Assembly (NCBI GenBank): GCA_039000515.1
Contig: JBCFYV010011164.1
Coordinates: forward strand, 45,527,159 to 45,591,158
Direction: 5' to 3'
Source: Timema cristinae
Lineage: Eukaryota > Arthropoda > Insecta > Phasmatodea > Timematidae
Length of the DNA stretch: 64,000 nucleotides
Shown here: one piece after another, positions 33,686 through 44,613 of the stretch
Layout of the letters: each line of letters opens with the position of its first letter
Position numbering within the stretch: the stretch's first letter is position 1
Translations under genes and position numbers: made by a program
The notes under the pieces: model-generated
Seen by the model: only the letters and a program-made list of their open reading frames with translations
Database searches by the model: none
What the model was told of the DNA's origin: nothing

Positions 33686-33902
33686 TTTAAATGAATTTCT
33701 GAACCGACTGATTATATCAGCACACGACTTATAAACTAACTTAAATCTAGAACAGACACAACATCCAGCCCCAGGTCGTTAATCCATCACTGTGAAAGAG
33801 GAAACCTACATCTCACCAATGATAAAGCTCTCGGCCAGGTCGGGAATCGAACCTGGAACCCTTAGCTTAGTGAAAAGACACGCTACCGATTAAGAAATGG
33901 GG
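33686..33902 (-). mobile_element. SINE family D, full copy
   Basis: On the minus strand the head reads taatcggtagcgtgtctttt with B-box-like ggttcgattcccgacctggc. It is followed by tcattggtgagatgtaggtt, cctctttcacagtgatgg, tgtgtctgttctagatttaa and the tail agtcggttcagaaattcatt. Confidence 0.8.
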
Positions 33903-34024
33903 ATCAATGAATTAGACTTTTTATTATATTTATTTTACTCTTCAATTTTTCGGAGTTCACATTAAGAGTGAAATCCGAGGTGTTACTACCAACATTTTAT
34001 TTAAAGCGACCATCACCATTAGGA

Positions 34025-34200
34025 ACGTGAACAAAGGCACCAGTTTCTTCTTGTATAGTTTTCAAGTGAAGGGGAAGTTCGGGGTTTGAGTCCAGTGCAG
34101 GTGTGCTAAGGTTTTTACCTTTTAAATAAGTTCTCACTCTCCCTCCATGCAAATGCTGGTATAATGGTACACTTGTAAGTTAAACTAAAAGTACTGATTG
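34025..34200 (+). mobile_element. SINE family A, partial
   Basis: gtgaaggggaagttcggggt, ttgagtccagtgcaggtgtg, tctcactctccctccatgca and ggtacacttgtaagtt. The head start and the tail are lost. Confidence 0.65.
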
Positions 34201-35044
34201 TAACTAGTCTCTGGTGTCATGTCCAAGTTTTCACATTTGTGCGCATGTTAAACTTTATGCAATAGTCTTTATTTCTTAAGTGTGCGATATAGTGGAGCTC
34301 CTTTTCAGTTTTGGGGGTGGAGAGTGAGGTTTGGGGTGAGTCATAGTTGCAATGCTCACCAACAGGTGTCGCTAGTTTCGCCAGTCAGTAGGTATTGTTA
34401 TTTCGAAACATTGCTTTGAAAAAAGTACAAAGGGGAAGGGGTTAAGTGGACAGTGCTGTTAGAATGCTGTCAGCCGGCTAATCTCTGGATTCCTTGAAAG
34501 TGTCAAGAACTGATGGGGGCGGCCTGAGCCTAGCTTAGCTCACGCAACTCTCTGAGAGTAAACTTTTCGCTACCCATTTTAAATTACTAGCATGTGACAG
34601 CGGTTGCTTCATATCAATAAAGTAGTATCAATTTTAGAATTCTAGCTTTTGACAATCCCATCGAGTTTTTAAAATAATTTTTATACAATCTTGTTTGATT
34701 AAAAAGTTTTAGTAGCTAGTATATTAAAATTGTAGCTACAAGGTAAAGATTTAATTTTTTTGAATTTTAAACTGTATTATATTAATTAAAATTTTATTTA
34801 TATTTTTAATGTAAACACTATGATTCACCATATAAATCACAATATTCATGTCCTAAAATAATCGACAACACTATTTTGTTTTGCAGAAATTTTCCTGTTC
34901 ATATTTGGATTTTTTTTTTTAAATATTAGCTTGCATGGAAGATTTTCATTTACGGCTTAGTTCTTAGATCGCTTGGCCACTTTTCCGTGCTATTATACGT
35001 GACCTGCAACGTTTTTAACCGTCAAAACTATCTGAATATATATT
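34201..35044. other. Intergenic, nothing recognised
   Basis: 34310-34560 is less AT-rich (gggggtggagagtgaggttt, gggggcggcctgagcctagc) but has no open frame of note. Confidence 0.4.
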
Positions 35045-35232
35045 TTCAAAGGAGGTTGGGGTAGGGAAGGTAGACTTTATTAATATGCAGTTTACTCGCA
35101 TTTACGTTAATAAATAGTGAAAGGCTAATTAAGAATAAAGCATCTACATATAAACTGCCGGGATTCAAATCCCGAACTCTTCGTCACTGGCAAACCGGAC
35201 AAGACTAGATTGACGCCTTTTCTGGATTGCCC
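35045..35232 (-). mobile_element. SINE family A, minus strand, partial
   Basis: Inverted body and head: actcgcatttacgtt, actgccgggattcaaatccc, gaactcttcgtcactggcaa, tagattgacgccttttctgg. Confidence 0.7.
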
Positions 35233-35484
35233 ACCTATTAGAGTTGAATAAAATAAATTGAAACATTCCTAAACATTCTTCCAAACATTTAGGATGCAGA
35301 AAACAAACGTTCGCGAACCTTTGTTTCGGGTTTTCTTATTCTTATTCCCATCTTCCAAGTTCAATCTTTTTGGATGTAATGGAGAGTAAGTATACCCTGA
35401 TTTTGCTTAGGAAAATAGTTTAGAAAATTCAAACATGTTTTCTTACGATCAACATTGATAACATTTTACTATATTATTTGAGTC

Positions 35485-35545
35485 ATTCTATAGGTTTTGA
35501 TAATATCTATTAAAGGTGACAGCTGTAGATAACATGACTTGGTGA
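35485..35545 (+). repeat. Short dispersed repeat, member 1
   Basis: ttttgataatatctattaaa then ggtgacagctgtagataaca and tgactt. Related segments lie at 35887-35940, 37220-37290 and, inverted, 3186-3230. Confidence 0.55.
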
Positions 35546-35886
35546 ATGAATATATTAAAATTTATTTAGTAGCTTTAGTAACTAGCTTATACTGCTCTTA
35601 CTACTTAATTCATACTTTAATAACCTGTACCGCCCTTGGACTCGGGAACTAGACAATTTACTTTGCTTCCAGAAGAGGATGAGTAGGCCTCACATATCTC
35701 TGTTGACTGATTGATATAGTCAGATTGTAATAGGAAGAATCATATTGTGTCAACTGCTAAAGTGTTCTGCAGTTGTCACTTTGATAGTCTTAATCTCAAC
35801 AGCTGCTGAAAGAAAAAGGAAAGGTATTTTTGATAATGGTGTCCTCCTATATTTGATATCTTTTAAAAGACTCTTCTTATAGCGGC

Positions 35887-35942
35887 GATCCATCTATGAT
35901 ATATCCATAGTGACAGCTGTAGATCATACGGCTTGACTTATC
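35887..35942 (+). repeat. Short dispersed repeat, member 2
   Basis: gatatatccatagtgacagc, tgtagatcatacggcttgac. Matches the second half of the 35485 member. Confidence 0.5.
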
Positions 35943-36221
35943 AATACAGGGGAAGCAGATATATCTAGTATAGTTTCTAGTTGTTAGGTAAGGTAGGCCC
36001 TTTATATTGAAACTGGACTGTAGTTAAAGTTGTTTTTAGCCGATACTTGCAATACCATAGTTTAGTGGCAATAAAAAGAGGTATATTTTAGTATCTGTTC
36101 TGAATAATTAGCATATACACATGATAAACTTAAGTTGATGTAATATTACTTTTGGATTTAAATTTTATAAATTTATTTTGCATTTAGTTTTCATTTTTTA
36201 TGTGGAAACGAAGCGTCACAG

Positions 36222-36462
36222 TTCCATGCCGGTTGGCACGCGGATAGAATATCTAACTCATCTAGTCTGGTTTGCAAGGGACGTGGAGAAAGAGAGGTTC
36301 AAACTACAGCTGGGTGTACTAAGAGTGGGTTTTTATGAGTGGTTTCTCTTCCTCCATGCAAATCCAGTAACATTTTGTCTCAATTCTATATTTTTCAACA
36401 CTATCCTATTAGTGTAAATTAAAGCGTATAACCCAAATAAGCAGTAAGACGTGGAGGAAAAA
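36222..36462 (+). mobile_element. SINE family A, near full length
   Basis: ccggttggcacgcggataga, tctagtctggtttgcaaggg, ggttcaaactacagctgggt, ctcttcctccatgcaaatcc, gcgtataacccaaataagca then gtaagacgtgg. Confidence 0.75.
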
Positions 36463-37219
36463 TGACTTACATGATTCATCCCAATATTTGTAGGCCTATT
36501 ATAAAAGTTGACAACACACTAAAATTATTTATTACACAACATATTGATATTATAGTTTAGTTTGGGTTGCGGTCGTTCAATTGGTACCTATTTAATGTAT
36601 TTAAAAACCATAAGTTTAGCCAAATGTCAAGGGCTCTATTAAAGTGAGATGTCGTTTTTATTTTATATTTATATTAATACTAAGTGAACGGCCGTATTCT
36701 TAGCAATATGTGTATTGCGAATATATCCAATAATATACAAAGGAAACTGTAAAAGGGGCCAAACAAACGCTTGACTCCAAGTCATCAGTGGCATTTTCTG
36801 ACAGCTCTAAAGTAGGTGACGAAACCAAACTCCCCGGCTCGATTTCCGCGTATAGTTGATAGTTTTTAGTTATATTTGAATGAAAACTAAACTTTGGTTC
36901 TATAAACATGCCTTAAATTTGGCGTAGTACATTGTTCGGATTCACGGTGTTTCTTTAAATGACTTATGGACAAACCGTAACATATTATATAGGTAAATTT
37001 TAATTTTTGGTATTTTGTAGGCATTGGCAGAAACATTATTCTAAAATAAAGAAATAATCTGTTTCCTATTATATTATTTTTAACTTACATGTGGTGCACG
37101 TACCGTGGTAAAGTGTTTATGTAACCTGTACACAACGTTTTGAGTACAGTAAGAACACTAAGAAGGAACTTTTAAAAAATACAAACATATTTTTGTGGTA
37201 AACATTGAAATGTTCAACT
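36463..37219. other. AT-rich intergenic, nothing recognised
   Basis: No gene supported. The 69-residue minus ORF 36700-36909 shows no motif. Confidence 0.4.
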
Positions 37220-37290
37220 ATATTATTAGTATAAGTTGATAGTTATTGATAATACCTATCAAAAGTTACAGCTTTAGATCACATGACGCA
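37220..37290 (+). repeat. Short dispersed repeat, member 3
   Basis: gttgatagttattgataata, cctatcaaaagttacagctt, tagatcacatgac. Contains an imperfect inverted gttgatag / ctatcaa pair. Confidence 0.5.
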
Positions 37291-37381
37291 TGGACACATG
37301 ATAATAATTTAAGTAACGTTTATAGCTGTCAGATGCTATTCTAGTACGGTGTTTCTTCTATATACAGCCACACATAATGTA

Positions 37382-37578
37382 GGGTGATTCATTCGGGACT
37401 GTACATTAATTTTTTTAACTCATGATTGGAAAGTCATAAACTTCGCTTTCCTCATGGCATGTAGGATTGTATCATAGAAGATTCTGGACGTGCCCACCGA
37501 CAGCGTCCAGACACATAATAGCCCGACGCTCCTAATTGTGTGATATAGAATAAGTGTTCACTCACGAGTGAATCACCC
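37382..37578. mobile_element. Mariner-type MITE with TA target duplication
   Basis: Starts gggtgattcattcg and ends with the inverted cgagtgaatcaccc, one mismatch. A TA dinucleotide flanks both ends (37380-37381 and 37579-37580). 197 bp, non-coding. Confidence 0.85.
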
Positions 37579-38539
37579 TATAGTAATAATAAAACAATTT
37601 TAGAACATTTTAATACCACACTCTTTTTAAACAAATATGAGTCTATATATCTACTGAAAAGGAACAAAGAGTGAACAGTCAAACCAAAACTGACCCAACA
37701 CTAAGTTTATTATAAAATAATTTCAACCCAACTAGCCATAGAATTTAAATCAATTTCAATACCAACAGCAAAAAGTAGAGTCAATATATAAATAGGTAAA
37801 ACAAATCAAAACTATTTAATTTTATTTCAAAAAATATTACCATAAACCCTGATAAAGTTAATAGTTCAATGCAATCATCATCTCTGCTACAAATATAATT
37901 TTTATACAAAATATTTTTCTTGGTATTCTGGTTAATGGAGAATGGCAAATGAATAATTCTACTGAAAGGAAACCAGTTATAATTATGAGGATTCACTATC
38001 ATGATTCTTTAACCATAAAGTTAATACAAAATAATTTTATGGATTTTGTATTCTTCTTGCGCTATTAATAACTATGGTTGTATGAACAAAAATAATTTTA
38101 AATAAAATTTATCAATAATATATTATTTTAGTGGCTTCCGTGGCCTGGGGTTGATTTAAACGAAGCGGGTGTTAGCAGCGTTGAAGAAATAGCTTCCGAT
38201 ATTTCGGTTTTAGTTGAAATAGCCGTCATATGGGAAAAATGAAGAAATATTGATCTGGACGAGAATTTGAGGCATATTTATAGACCTGACCATTAATTCC
38301 TAATTCCAGCATATTCAATCAGAGTTGATTTTGTTTGGGAATGGTTTTTTATAAGTTATTTCTTCAACTCAGTCCAAGCCCATAAACATTTGTTTTAAAT
38401 GATTGATTACGCTGTAAAATAAATAAATATCACAAAGTAATATAAAAAATCAGTTGTGAAGGAAAAGTATTAATAAAAAGTAGCAATATATACAGTAATA
38501 TAACATATATACAGTATTTTACATGCAATCTTTACGTAA
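37579..38539. other. AT-rich intergenic / 3' flank of the Mutator-like gene
   Basis: No separate gene. The 3' UTR and outer end of the Mutator-like element are expected in the right half, but no terminal repeat could be matched to the other side. Confidence 0.4.
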
Positions 38540-40383
38540 TTAAAGCAATCTTTCTTTAGGTTTTTTATTTGTAAACGTGTTTTCCAAAGAAAGTTTTCGT
38601 TTTCTCTGATTTTGTTCTTGTGATTGTAGCACATATATAGGGTCACGAATAGGCATTGAGCGACGTTGACGTGAATCTACAAGATCTGGAACTACACAAT
38701 CCATGTAAAATTTCTTAAGTTTTTCTTCCATTTCATTATTCCAAAACTGATCATCGCGGCAGATAGCTTCAACTATTATTCCAAGTGGGGTCCAAACTCC
38801 ATAGTAACAAATTTATTTTTTTGTTATATGCAATTGACCTTGGATTTGAAAGTAATGCTTGTGTTTTTTGTTGACATCAACTATCACTTTTTTGTCTTTA
38901 CTTAAATTCCAAAATGTAACTTTCCTTGACAAAATTGCTTGTTCAGGAGTAAGCTCTTTTGCAGAAGCTTGACACTTGACCTCAACGATGGCACTATCTC
39001 CCACAAGCCCATCAGGTGTTGCTCCCAAATATTGATGAGTGTGATCAATGAATAGACCACATTCTTTAATTTTACTCCCTATAACTTTTTCCATAGCTTG
39101 GAGAGCATCGCTTTCATGATCTCGCCCATATTTTAAAGACATTGAATCAAAATCGGTGTAAAGTAAAGCTTTTACTAATGTCTGACAGCTTGTGTAAGGC
39201 CGCCTACAACACACTGTTCCAAAAACTGATGCTGTTAGGAGTTTCCGCCTTTCTTCCATCCACATTCCACATTTTCTTTGAAGAACTGTTGCCCTCTCAA
39301 ATTCTTTAATTTCTTTCACTGATCTTTTTAAAGAATCCAGAAATTGTTTTTTCTTTTCTTCAAATATATCATGTGGAAGATCAGGTTTTTCTGCGTGAGA
39401 CCCATAATCTTGGTCAGGTATTTCTGTTGTTGGAAATAACTTTCTTCTCCGTCTCGTTGTGCTATTTTTACGGTTCTGCAGTACTTTTAGACGACGGACT
39501 TCATATAATTTTGTAAATTTTCCTGGACTTTGTTTATCAAATAATGTTTTGTGCAGCACATACATTGGTGTGTGCGTGTTATGTGACACAACAGCGGCTG
39601 TGCATCTCCCCTGGTAGGAACGTCTTTGTGTATAATTTATTCGTTTCCCACCTATAAACTTCGCTACGATGGAAAAAAATTGTTCCACAATATTACTGTT
39701 CAAGTGCCTCAATAAACTTCGGCAATGCACAGCAAGACCACTAACAAGTTTTTGAAGGACAATGTACAATCCTTCTTCAGTTAACCTAGGCACTAGATTA
39801 ACGTCCTCTTGTTTGGGGCCATTACAAAAGTAGCCACGATCTTTACAATTAAGGTGCTCTCCAAATATGTGACTTGGAGAATTCAGCAAATCCTTTTTGA
39901 GTTCATTTAATTTTTCTTGGTTGTTTAGATCCCCTTGTTTTGATCTGTATTCTGCAGCTTTTGTAACAGCATTCCTAAGTCTACAATGTTTGCTGCTATT
40001 TTTTGTCTCAGCATTATGTTGCCTAGTTTGCTGTTTCTAACTACATCTCTCAATTTGTTTCCATAGTTGCGAAGAAGATGGTTAGTGCACTCAACTTTTT
40101 CTACAGTTACATAAGGTCTTGCTTGTAGGATCTTCGAATACACACTGGAATCCCCATCCGCAACAAGAACGCCATATTTTACTCCATACATTGCTTCACT
40201 ATTCAAAAAACCATCCACTATGACATCTGCTTCCATGCTTGTGGAACTCGCAGAAAAGTTTCTATAACATGTGTGTGTTTTTACTGGTATTCCTGCATTC
40301 TTTGCTCTGTTACACAAAGTACAATATTTGTTTCTCCATCCCAGAAAAATAACCTTTCCAGTGTATAATCCAACAATGGCAGC
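38540..40383 (-). pseudogene. Exon 3 of the Mutator-YqaJ gene
   Basis: The exon follows a TTTTTTAG acceptor and starts AAIVGLYTGKVIFLGWRNKY. It is 1844 nt, one short of 615 codons. The reading frame jumps near 39976-39979, consistent with one missing base: upstream the frame ends in QNTDQNKGI, while the continuing frame reads NAVTKAAEYRSKQGDLNNQE. A single TAA at 38813-38815 then interrupts the frame between HITKK and ICYYGVWTPLG, after which it stays open to 38540. The nuclease motifs lie at about 38830-39260, upstream of the TAA. The C-terminal end has a basic cluster (KRKLSLE, KKPKERLL). Confidence 0.8.
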
Positions 40384-41063
40384 CTAAAAAATAGAATTAT
40401 GCATTAATCACGGGAGTTTTATTACAATATTCTTTTGCAATGTACATATCTACACTAAAAAGAGGCGAATCAGAGAAGTCTAGTCATCTAAAGAGAATAG
40501 ATGGGCTTCCCCAAGATCTTTACCAATCATAAGTAATTTTCTATTTTGCGAATGTAAAATGCACTAATCAAAAGCATTACAGCACATTTAAACAGATATC
40601 CTATTCATTATTGTATTATGTAAATAGAATTGGAGCATAAACCACTTTGTGTTGTGTGAAATACTATATTAACTCTTCACCACAAGTTTGAAGTATTTTA
40701 TCAAGATGGGGAAAAATAATTCTCCCAACTGGTTTAGATTAACATTGATTACTCAAATTAGCTAAGGTCAATTAAAGGACACTGTTCGTTACCCTACAAC
40801 ATTTCTTAGTAAAAAAATAATCTGCCTACAAACATCACATGCTATGGAAATTTTTTAAAAATATTTTTTGTTTCTTTGAAGTATTTGTTTATGGTTTATA
40901 GCTTTATAATTTAGAGAGAAGCAGCAAAAAGATTTGCATACTATTAATCTTGATAAATTTGGTGATATTGTAAGTTTAAGTGTATACACAAACAATTCCC
41001 ATTTACAAAATAACTAACACATTATCCTACATTATTATGTATATTTTTGCAGCTCGAACTTAC
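40384..41063 (-). other. Intron 2 of the Mutator-YqaJ gene
   Basis: 680 bp, GTAAGT donor and polypyrimidine TTTTTTAG acceptor. AT-rich, no insertion recognised. Confidence 0.75.
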
Positions 41064-41841
41064 CACACCAGAGAGCGAACTGTAGTTTTTTCCAAAGGAA
41101 CGTTTGGGCCAACTTCCATCTGCTACAACGGTGAGGATTGGTATTCCATTCCTGTCAACCTCCCCATGTTGAATAGCTAATTTTGCTTCCTCTTCCGCGG
41201 ATTTGGCCATTTCCGCAAGCGCAGATTTTTCAAACCCATCAAAAACACTGTCTTGATAGTTTGAATATGTATTTGCAGCTAACGTAGGTATATTCATGGC
41301 TGAAGTAATTTCAGCAAGTTGTGCATAACCAGCACCTGCAGAAATAGAGCCTGCAACGGCTGCAGTATTTATGTCCATGACCTGTTCATTTCGAGGCTCG
41401 GTCTCAACTTGGCACTCAATATTACACATTAGACATTTAAAAATAAGTACGCTTTTATAGCCGCGCCTCTTTTCACGAACTACAAACATGTTGCTAAGAT
41501 TACAGCCAATCGGACCATGATCATTTAATTCTTGCATTTTCACTATGAAATGTGTTATGTCTACTATTCGCCGGCCAGTGATTTTATGCACGTTCTCTAT
41601 CTTCTGAGAAAAGGATGTATGTACAAAAAGATCTTCATTGTCTGCAATATCAGTTTTCTCTTCACTGTGCCACTCATCATCTCTTTCTTTGGGAGGAGCG
41701 ACACACTCGACCAAATAACTTTTGTTATGGTCAACACTATTTTTTATTTGATCAATTTGACCAGAAACTTGAACCCCCTCATCTGTTTCAAATTGTTTAA
41801 TCGTTTCATTTGGAATGGATGGTCCTGTGGTTTCTTCCGAC
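41064..41841 (-). pseudogene. Exon 2 of the Mutator-YqaJ gene
   Basis: 778 nt, open throughout, starting after TTTTTCAG with SEETTGPSIPNETIKQFE. The residues near the end (IPILTVVADGSWPKRSFG, then YSSLSGV at the donor) are the N-terminal part of the catalytic domain. A Cys pair (CLMCNIEC) lies mid-exon and could be part of a zinc-binding site. No lesion is seen here. Confidence 0.8.
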
Positions 41842-43124
41842 CTGAAAAATGTTCAATTAAATATAATATAAATATAATTTAACGTTTCGGAAAATTTTCA
41901 ATTATTTGTTTCTGGAAAAAAATCCAACTATTTTAAAGAGTTCAAAATAAAGTAATTACAACTATTTCAGCTCTCTCCTCGCACTCGCGTATCGACTACA
42001 GCGCTTGGTGGTTGAAAGTGTCACTTACGTTGGGTCTGCTCTAGATCAGATATAAAAATACATCGATATTATGATCAATCCTTCACGAATGCAATCCATT
42101 ATCCCTGGGAATCAACGATAGGAAAATTTTGTCAGAAAATATTAATCTCTAATTGGGTGGAGCTTGACAGGGTGAAAAGAGAGGGTTAGGAAGTATTCGG
42201 GATATGACTTTGAGGGAAAAGGATAGGATGGAAGAGGCGTGTTACTGAATTGGTGGTTTGAATTCTATTTTCATTTTATCAAAAGTAAGATAGTTAAAAT
42301 AAATTTATGGTTGGTACGATTATTTGCTAACAGCATTTGTCCCCCCTCCCCCTTTTCAAACTACACACTATATACTCCTAAAAAACCCTGCTTCGTGTCC
42401 TATATCCCCCCCCCCCTCCGTGACCCCTACAGACCCTAGTGCCCCCATCACCCCTTCCTTATCAACCCACTCTTCTCTCAACATACTATTTGATGACTTT
42501 ATGTATATATAATAGGGTCTAGGTGCCACCGCTAAAATTCAACCTCTCTACCACAATCTGCCATTGAGGAAAATTTTCATCTCTACCTCCATTACGCCCG
42601 GCCGGGATCAAATCGACTCCTTATTAGTGGTATAAGCTAGACTAAATGAGACTGCTGCACTTGTCTGCCTGCTTACCGGTACGAATAACTGAAATCAGCG
42701 CAATTCATTTTATTTTTGTCACCAAAATATGATGGATAGGTGGGCTTTTTCAAACAGACCCTTCCTCATTCCCCACTACTTAGAAGCCATTCTCCTACGA
42801 AAATAAATATAGAACCCAACGTCGTAAAACAGAAAATTGTATTCAAATATTGTTATATTTCATTATTCATCGATATAAAACTAACGCCACAGTTAGAGTT
42901 TAAAAAATCATTTATCGGCCATTTCCATTAACGAGACATGGAAGAAAGGAAATAAATAAAGTAAAAAAAAACGGAAATACATTTTATCACTGGCTCATGG
43001 TATTATTGATGTATATTGACCAAAATAATCTGTATCAGTTCTTGGCCCTACTGCAAGTTGCTGTGCTATGATACATAGTACATTTGACTCCAGAAAATGT
43101 ATAGTTAGACCTAGTTATAACATA

Positions 43125-43250
43125 CTTAGCACCGCGTTTTACTACCCGTTAGTGTTGTAAGCTTAAGTACTAATTACGCTAATGGGTAAGTAATTAGGAA
43201 GTTGAATATAGAGGAAGTGAACTAGAATTTGCGTGGATTTACTTCCCCCA
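43125..43250 (-). mobile_element. SINE family A, tail and partial body
   Basis: Inverted tail ttagcaccgcgttttactac then ccgttagtgttgtaagc, actaattacgctaatgggta, aatttgcgtgg. Confidence 0.7.
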
Positions 43251-43584
43251 TTTATTAGACAGGCTTAAGTATATAAAATAATTAATTGAATATAGCATTT
43301 ATTTGGCAATTTTTTACGCTATTTATTGAAGGTTCATTGAAATAATATTTATTTCTCTTAATAAACCTCTTCAAGTACTTCTAACATTCCAAATATGAAA
43401 TCTTTGCATCATTTGATTTTTCTAAAAATGGTTGCTTTAGATGCCAAAATCTCAAACTTTGGGTAAACACTGTGCTTAAAATATACATTTAATCTATATT
43501 TAATACACTGATCCAAGTTTGGTTTTAGAAGACCTACTAATATATATATATAATTATTATATTATTAATTTTGGGCTAAACACC

Positions 43585-43760
43585 CTTAACGTGTCGGAAT
43601 TAACGACACGGGACCCACGGCTTTACTTCCCTTCCGAAGGAAAGCATGCTACGAATTTTCCCACCCTAAAAATCCATCGCCCTCGGGCGGAATTGAACCC
43701 GCGAACCTTGGGTCCAGAAGCGAGCATGCTAACTACTAGACCATCGAGGAAGACAATTTT
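43585..43760 (-). mobile_element. SINE family E (different head and body)
   Basis: On the minus strand the head reads cctcgatggtctagtagtta (A-box-like) and gcgggttcaattccgcccga (B-box-like). The body is aaaattcgtagcatgctttc, cttcggaagggaagtaaagc, cgtgggtcccgtgtcgttaa. The body contains an inverted ccttcggaagg. Only this copy is in the window. Confidence 0.65.
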
Positions 43761-43829
43761 TGATGAAAATCGTTAGAGCCAATTTAGAGAAAATATACTT
43801 TTTGTTGTTTATTCCTTCAGTAAACTACC

Positions 43830-43940
43830 CTTAATTTTAGAGGTAGATAACTCATTACAAAAACCCCTCTGTAAAACCTTATGAAAATCTTATGTACGAA
43901 GTTTCAGTCCTATCGGTAAAAAGGTTTCGGCTCTAGCCCC

Positions 43941-43988
<48 letters not shown>

Positions 43989-44110
43989 ACAGACAGACGG
44001 CATTGCAAAAGAACTTTTTCGGATTCAGGGGGTCATGAAACATCGACATTCATCAAAATTTCAAGTTAGATTTTTTTACTATAACAATAGGTACTTTCTC
44101 TCCGAGTGAT
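43830..44110. repeat. Interspersed-repeat-like block with (CA)n
   Basis: (CA)n at 43945-43985. Flanking text (tatgtacgaagtttcagtcc, tatcggtaaaaaggtttcgg, cagacagacggcattgcaaa, gggggtcatgaaacatcgac) resembles the 3' ends of RTE-like LINE repeats found in arthropods. The assignment is from memory and tentative. Confidence 0.5.
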
Positions 44111-44129
44111 CTCGATAAAGTTTTTTTTT

Positions 44130-44366
44130 TGCACCGCGTCTTACTACCCGTTCGGGCTATACACTTAAGTACTAATTACTCTCATGGGTTAAGGATGTGG
44201 TAGGATGATATTATAGGAAGTGAGCCCGCATTTTCGTAGAGGGAGAGTGGAAAACTATTTAGAAAAAACCATCCTCCGTTCACCCAAGCAAGATTCGAAC
44301 CTCGATCCTCGGCAGCCAAGTCCAACACGAGAGTGACGCGTTAGACCACTCAGCCACAGAGGCGGG
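44130..44366 (-). mobile_element. SINE family A, full length, inside intron 1
   Basis: Inverted tail gcaccgcgtcttactacccg, then cccgcattttcgtagaggga, cacccaagcaagattcgaac, ctcgatcctcggcagccaag and head gttagaccactcagccacag. Confidence 0.85.
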
Positions 44367-44446
44367 TTCGATGAAGTAAAAAGTTATCAAATTCATTCTA
44401 GATCATATGACACATTTTCCAACAATAACATAAAATCATTACTTAC

Positions 44447-44613
44447 TGTTTATTTCTCCAGTACTCTCCAAGTTGGTCCGGTAATCGTCTTTTCTTCGGT
44501 TTTCATGATAGTTTTAAACGTTTTGATTTTTTAACAGTGAAGCGAGACGAATGTTTGCTTTGTTTAGGTGATAAAGTATCTTTCTGGATTGAAGTCAAAT
44601 TTTCTTCAGACAT
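44447..44613 (-). pseudogene. Exon 1 of the Mutator-YqaJ gene, with in-frame stop
   Basis: The ATG at 44613 opens MSEENLTSIQKD, runs 36 codons to TGA (44505-44503), and stays open in the same frame (KPKKRRLPDQLGEYWRNK) to the donor. The phase-2 end completes a codon with exon 2. The basic KPKKRR stretch could be a nuclear localisation signal. A TGA where CGA would encode Arg is a plausible CpG-type mutation, which is an inference. Confidence 0.7.

Larger units (their letters stand above)
41842..44446 (-). other. Intron 1 of the Mutator-YqaJ gene, enlarged by insertions
   Basis: 2605 bp between an ACA|GTAAGT donor and TTTTTCAG acceptor. It contains SINE pieces at 43125-43250, 43585-43760 and 44130-44366, a dispersed repeat with (CA)n, and C-rich stretches around 42340-42460. 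Intron 2 of the same gene is free of recognised insertions. Confidence 0.65.
38540..44613 (-). pseudogene. Mutator-like transposase with YqaJ/lambda-exonuclease-type nuclease domain, three exons, disabled
   Basis: The minus-strand exons are 44613-44447, 41841-41064 and 40383-38540. Junctions use GTAAGT donors and TTTCAG or TTTTAG acceptors, with phases 2 and 0 that fit. Exons 2-3 hold the transposase part: VVADGSW (first acidic residue), CTLC zinc-type pair, LVADGDSSV (second), ECTNHLLRN and NSNIVEQFFS (third acidic residue). The last third has nuclease motifs YGRDHESDALQAME, GATPDGLV, AIVEVKC and FQIQGQLH. A DDE transposase joined to a YqaJ-type nuclease is a known arrangement in animal Mutator-like elements (recalled, not searched). 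Three lesions disable it: TGA at 44503-44505, one base lost near 39976-39979, and TAA at 38813-38815. With the missing base counted, exon lengths sum to 930 codons including stop, which supports the model. Confidence 0.8.
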
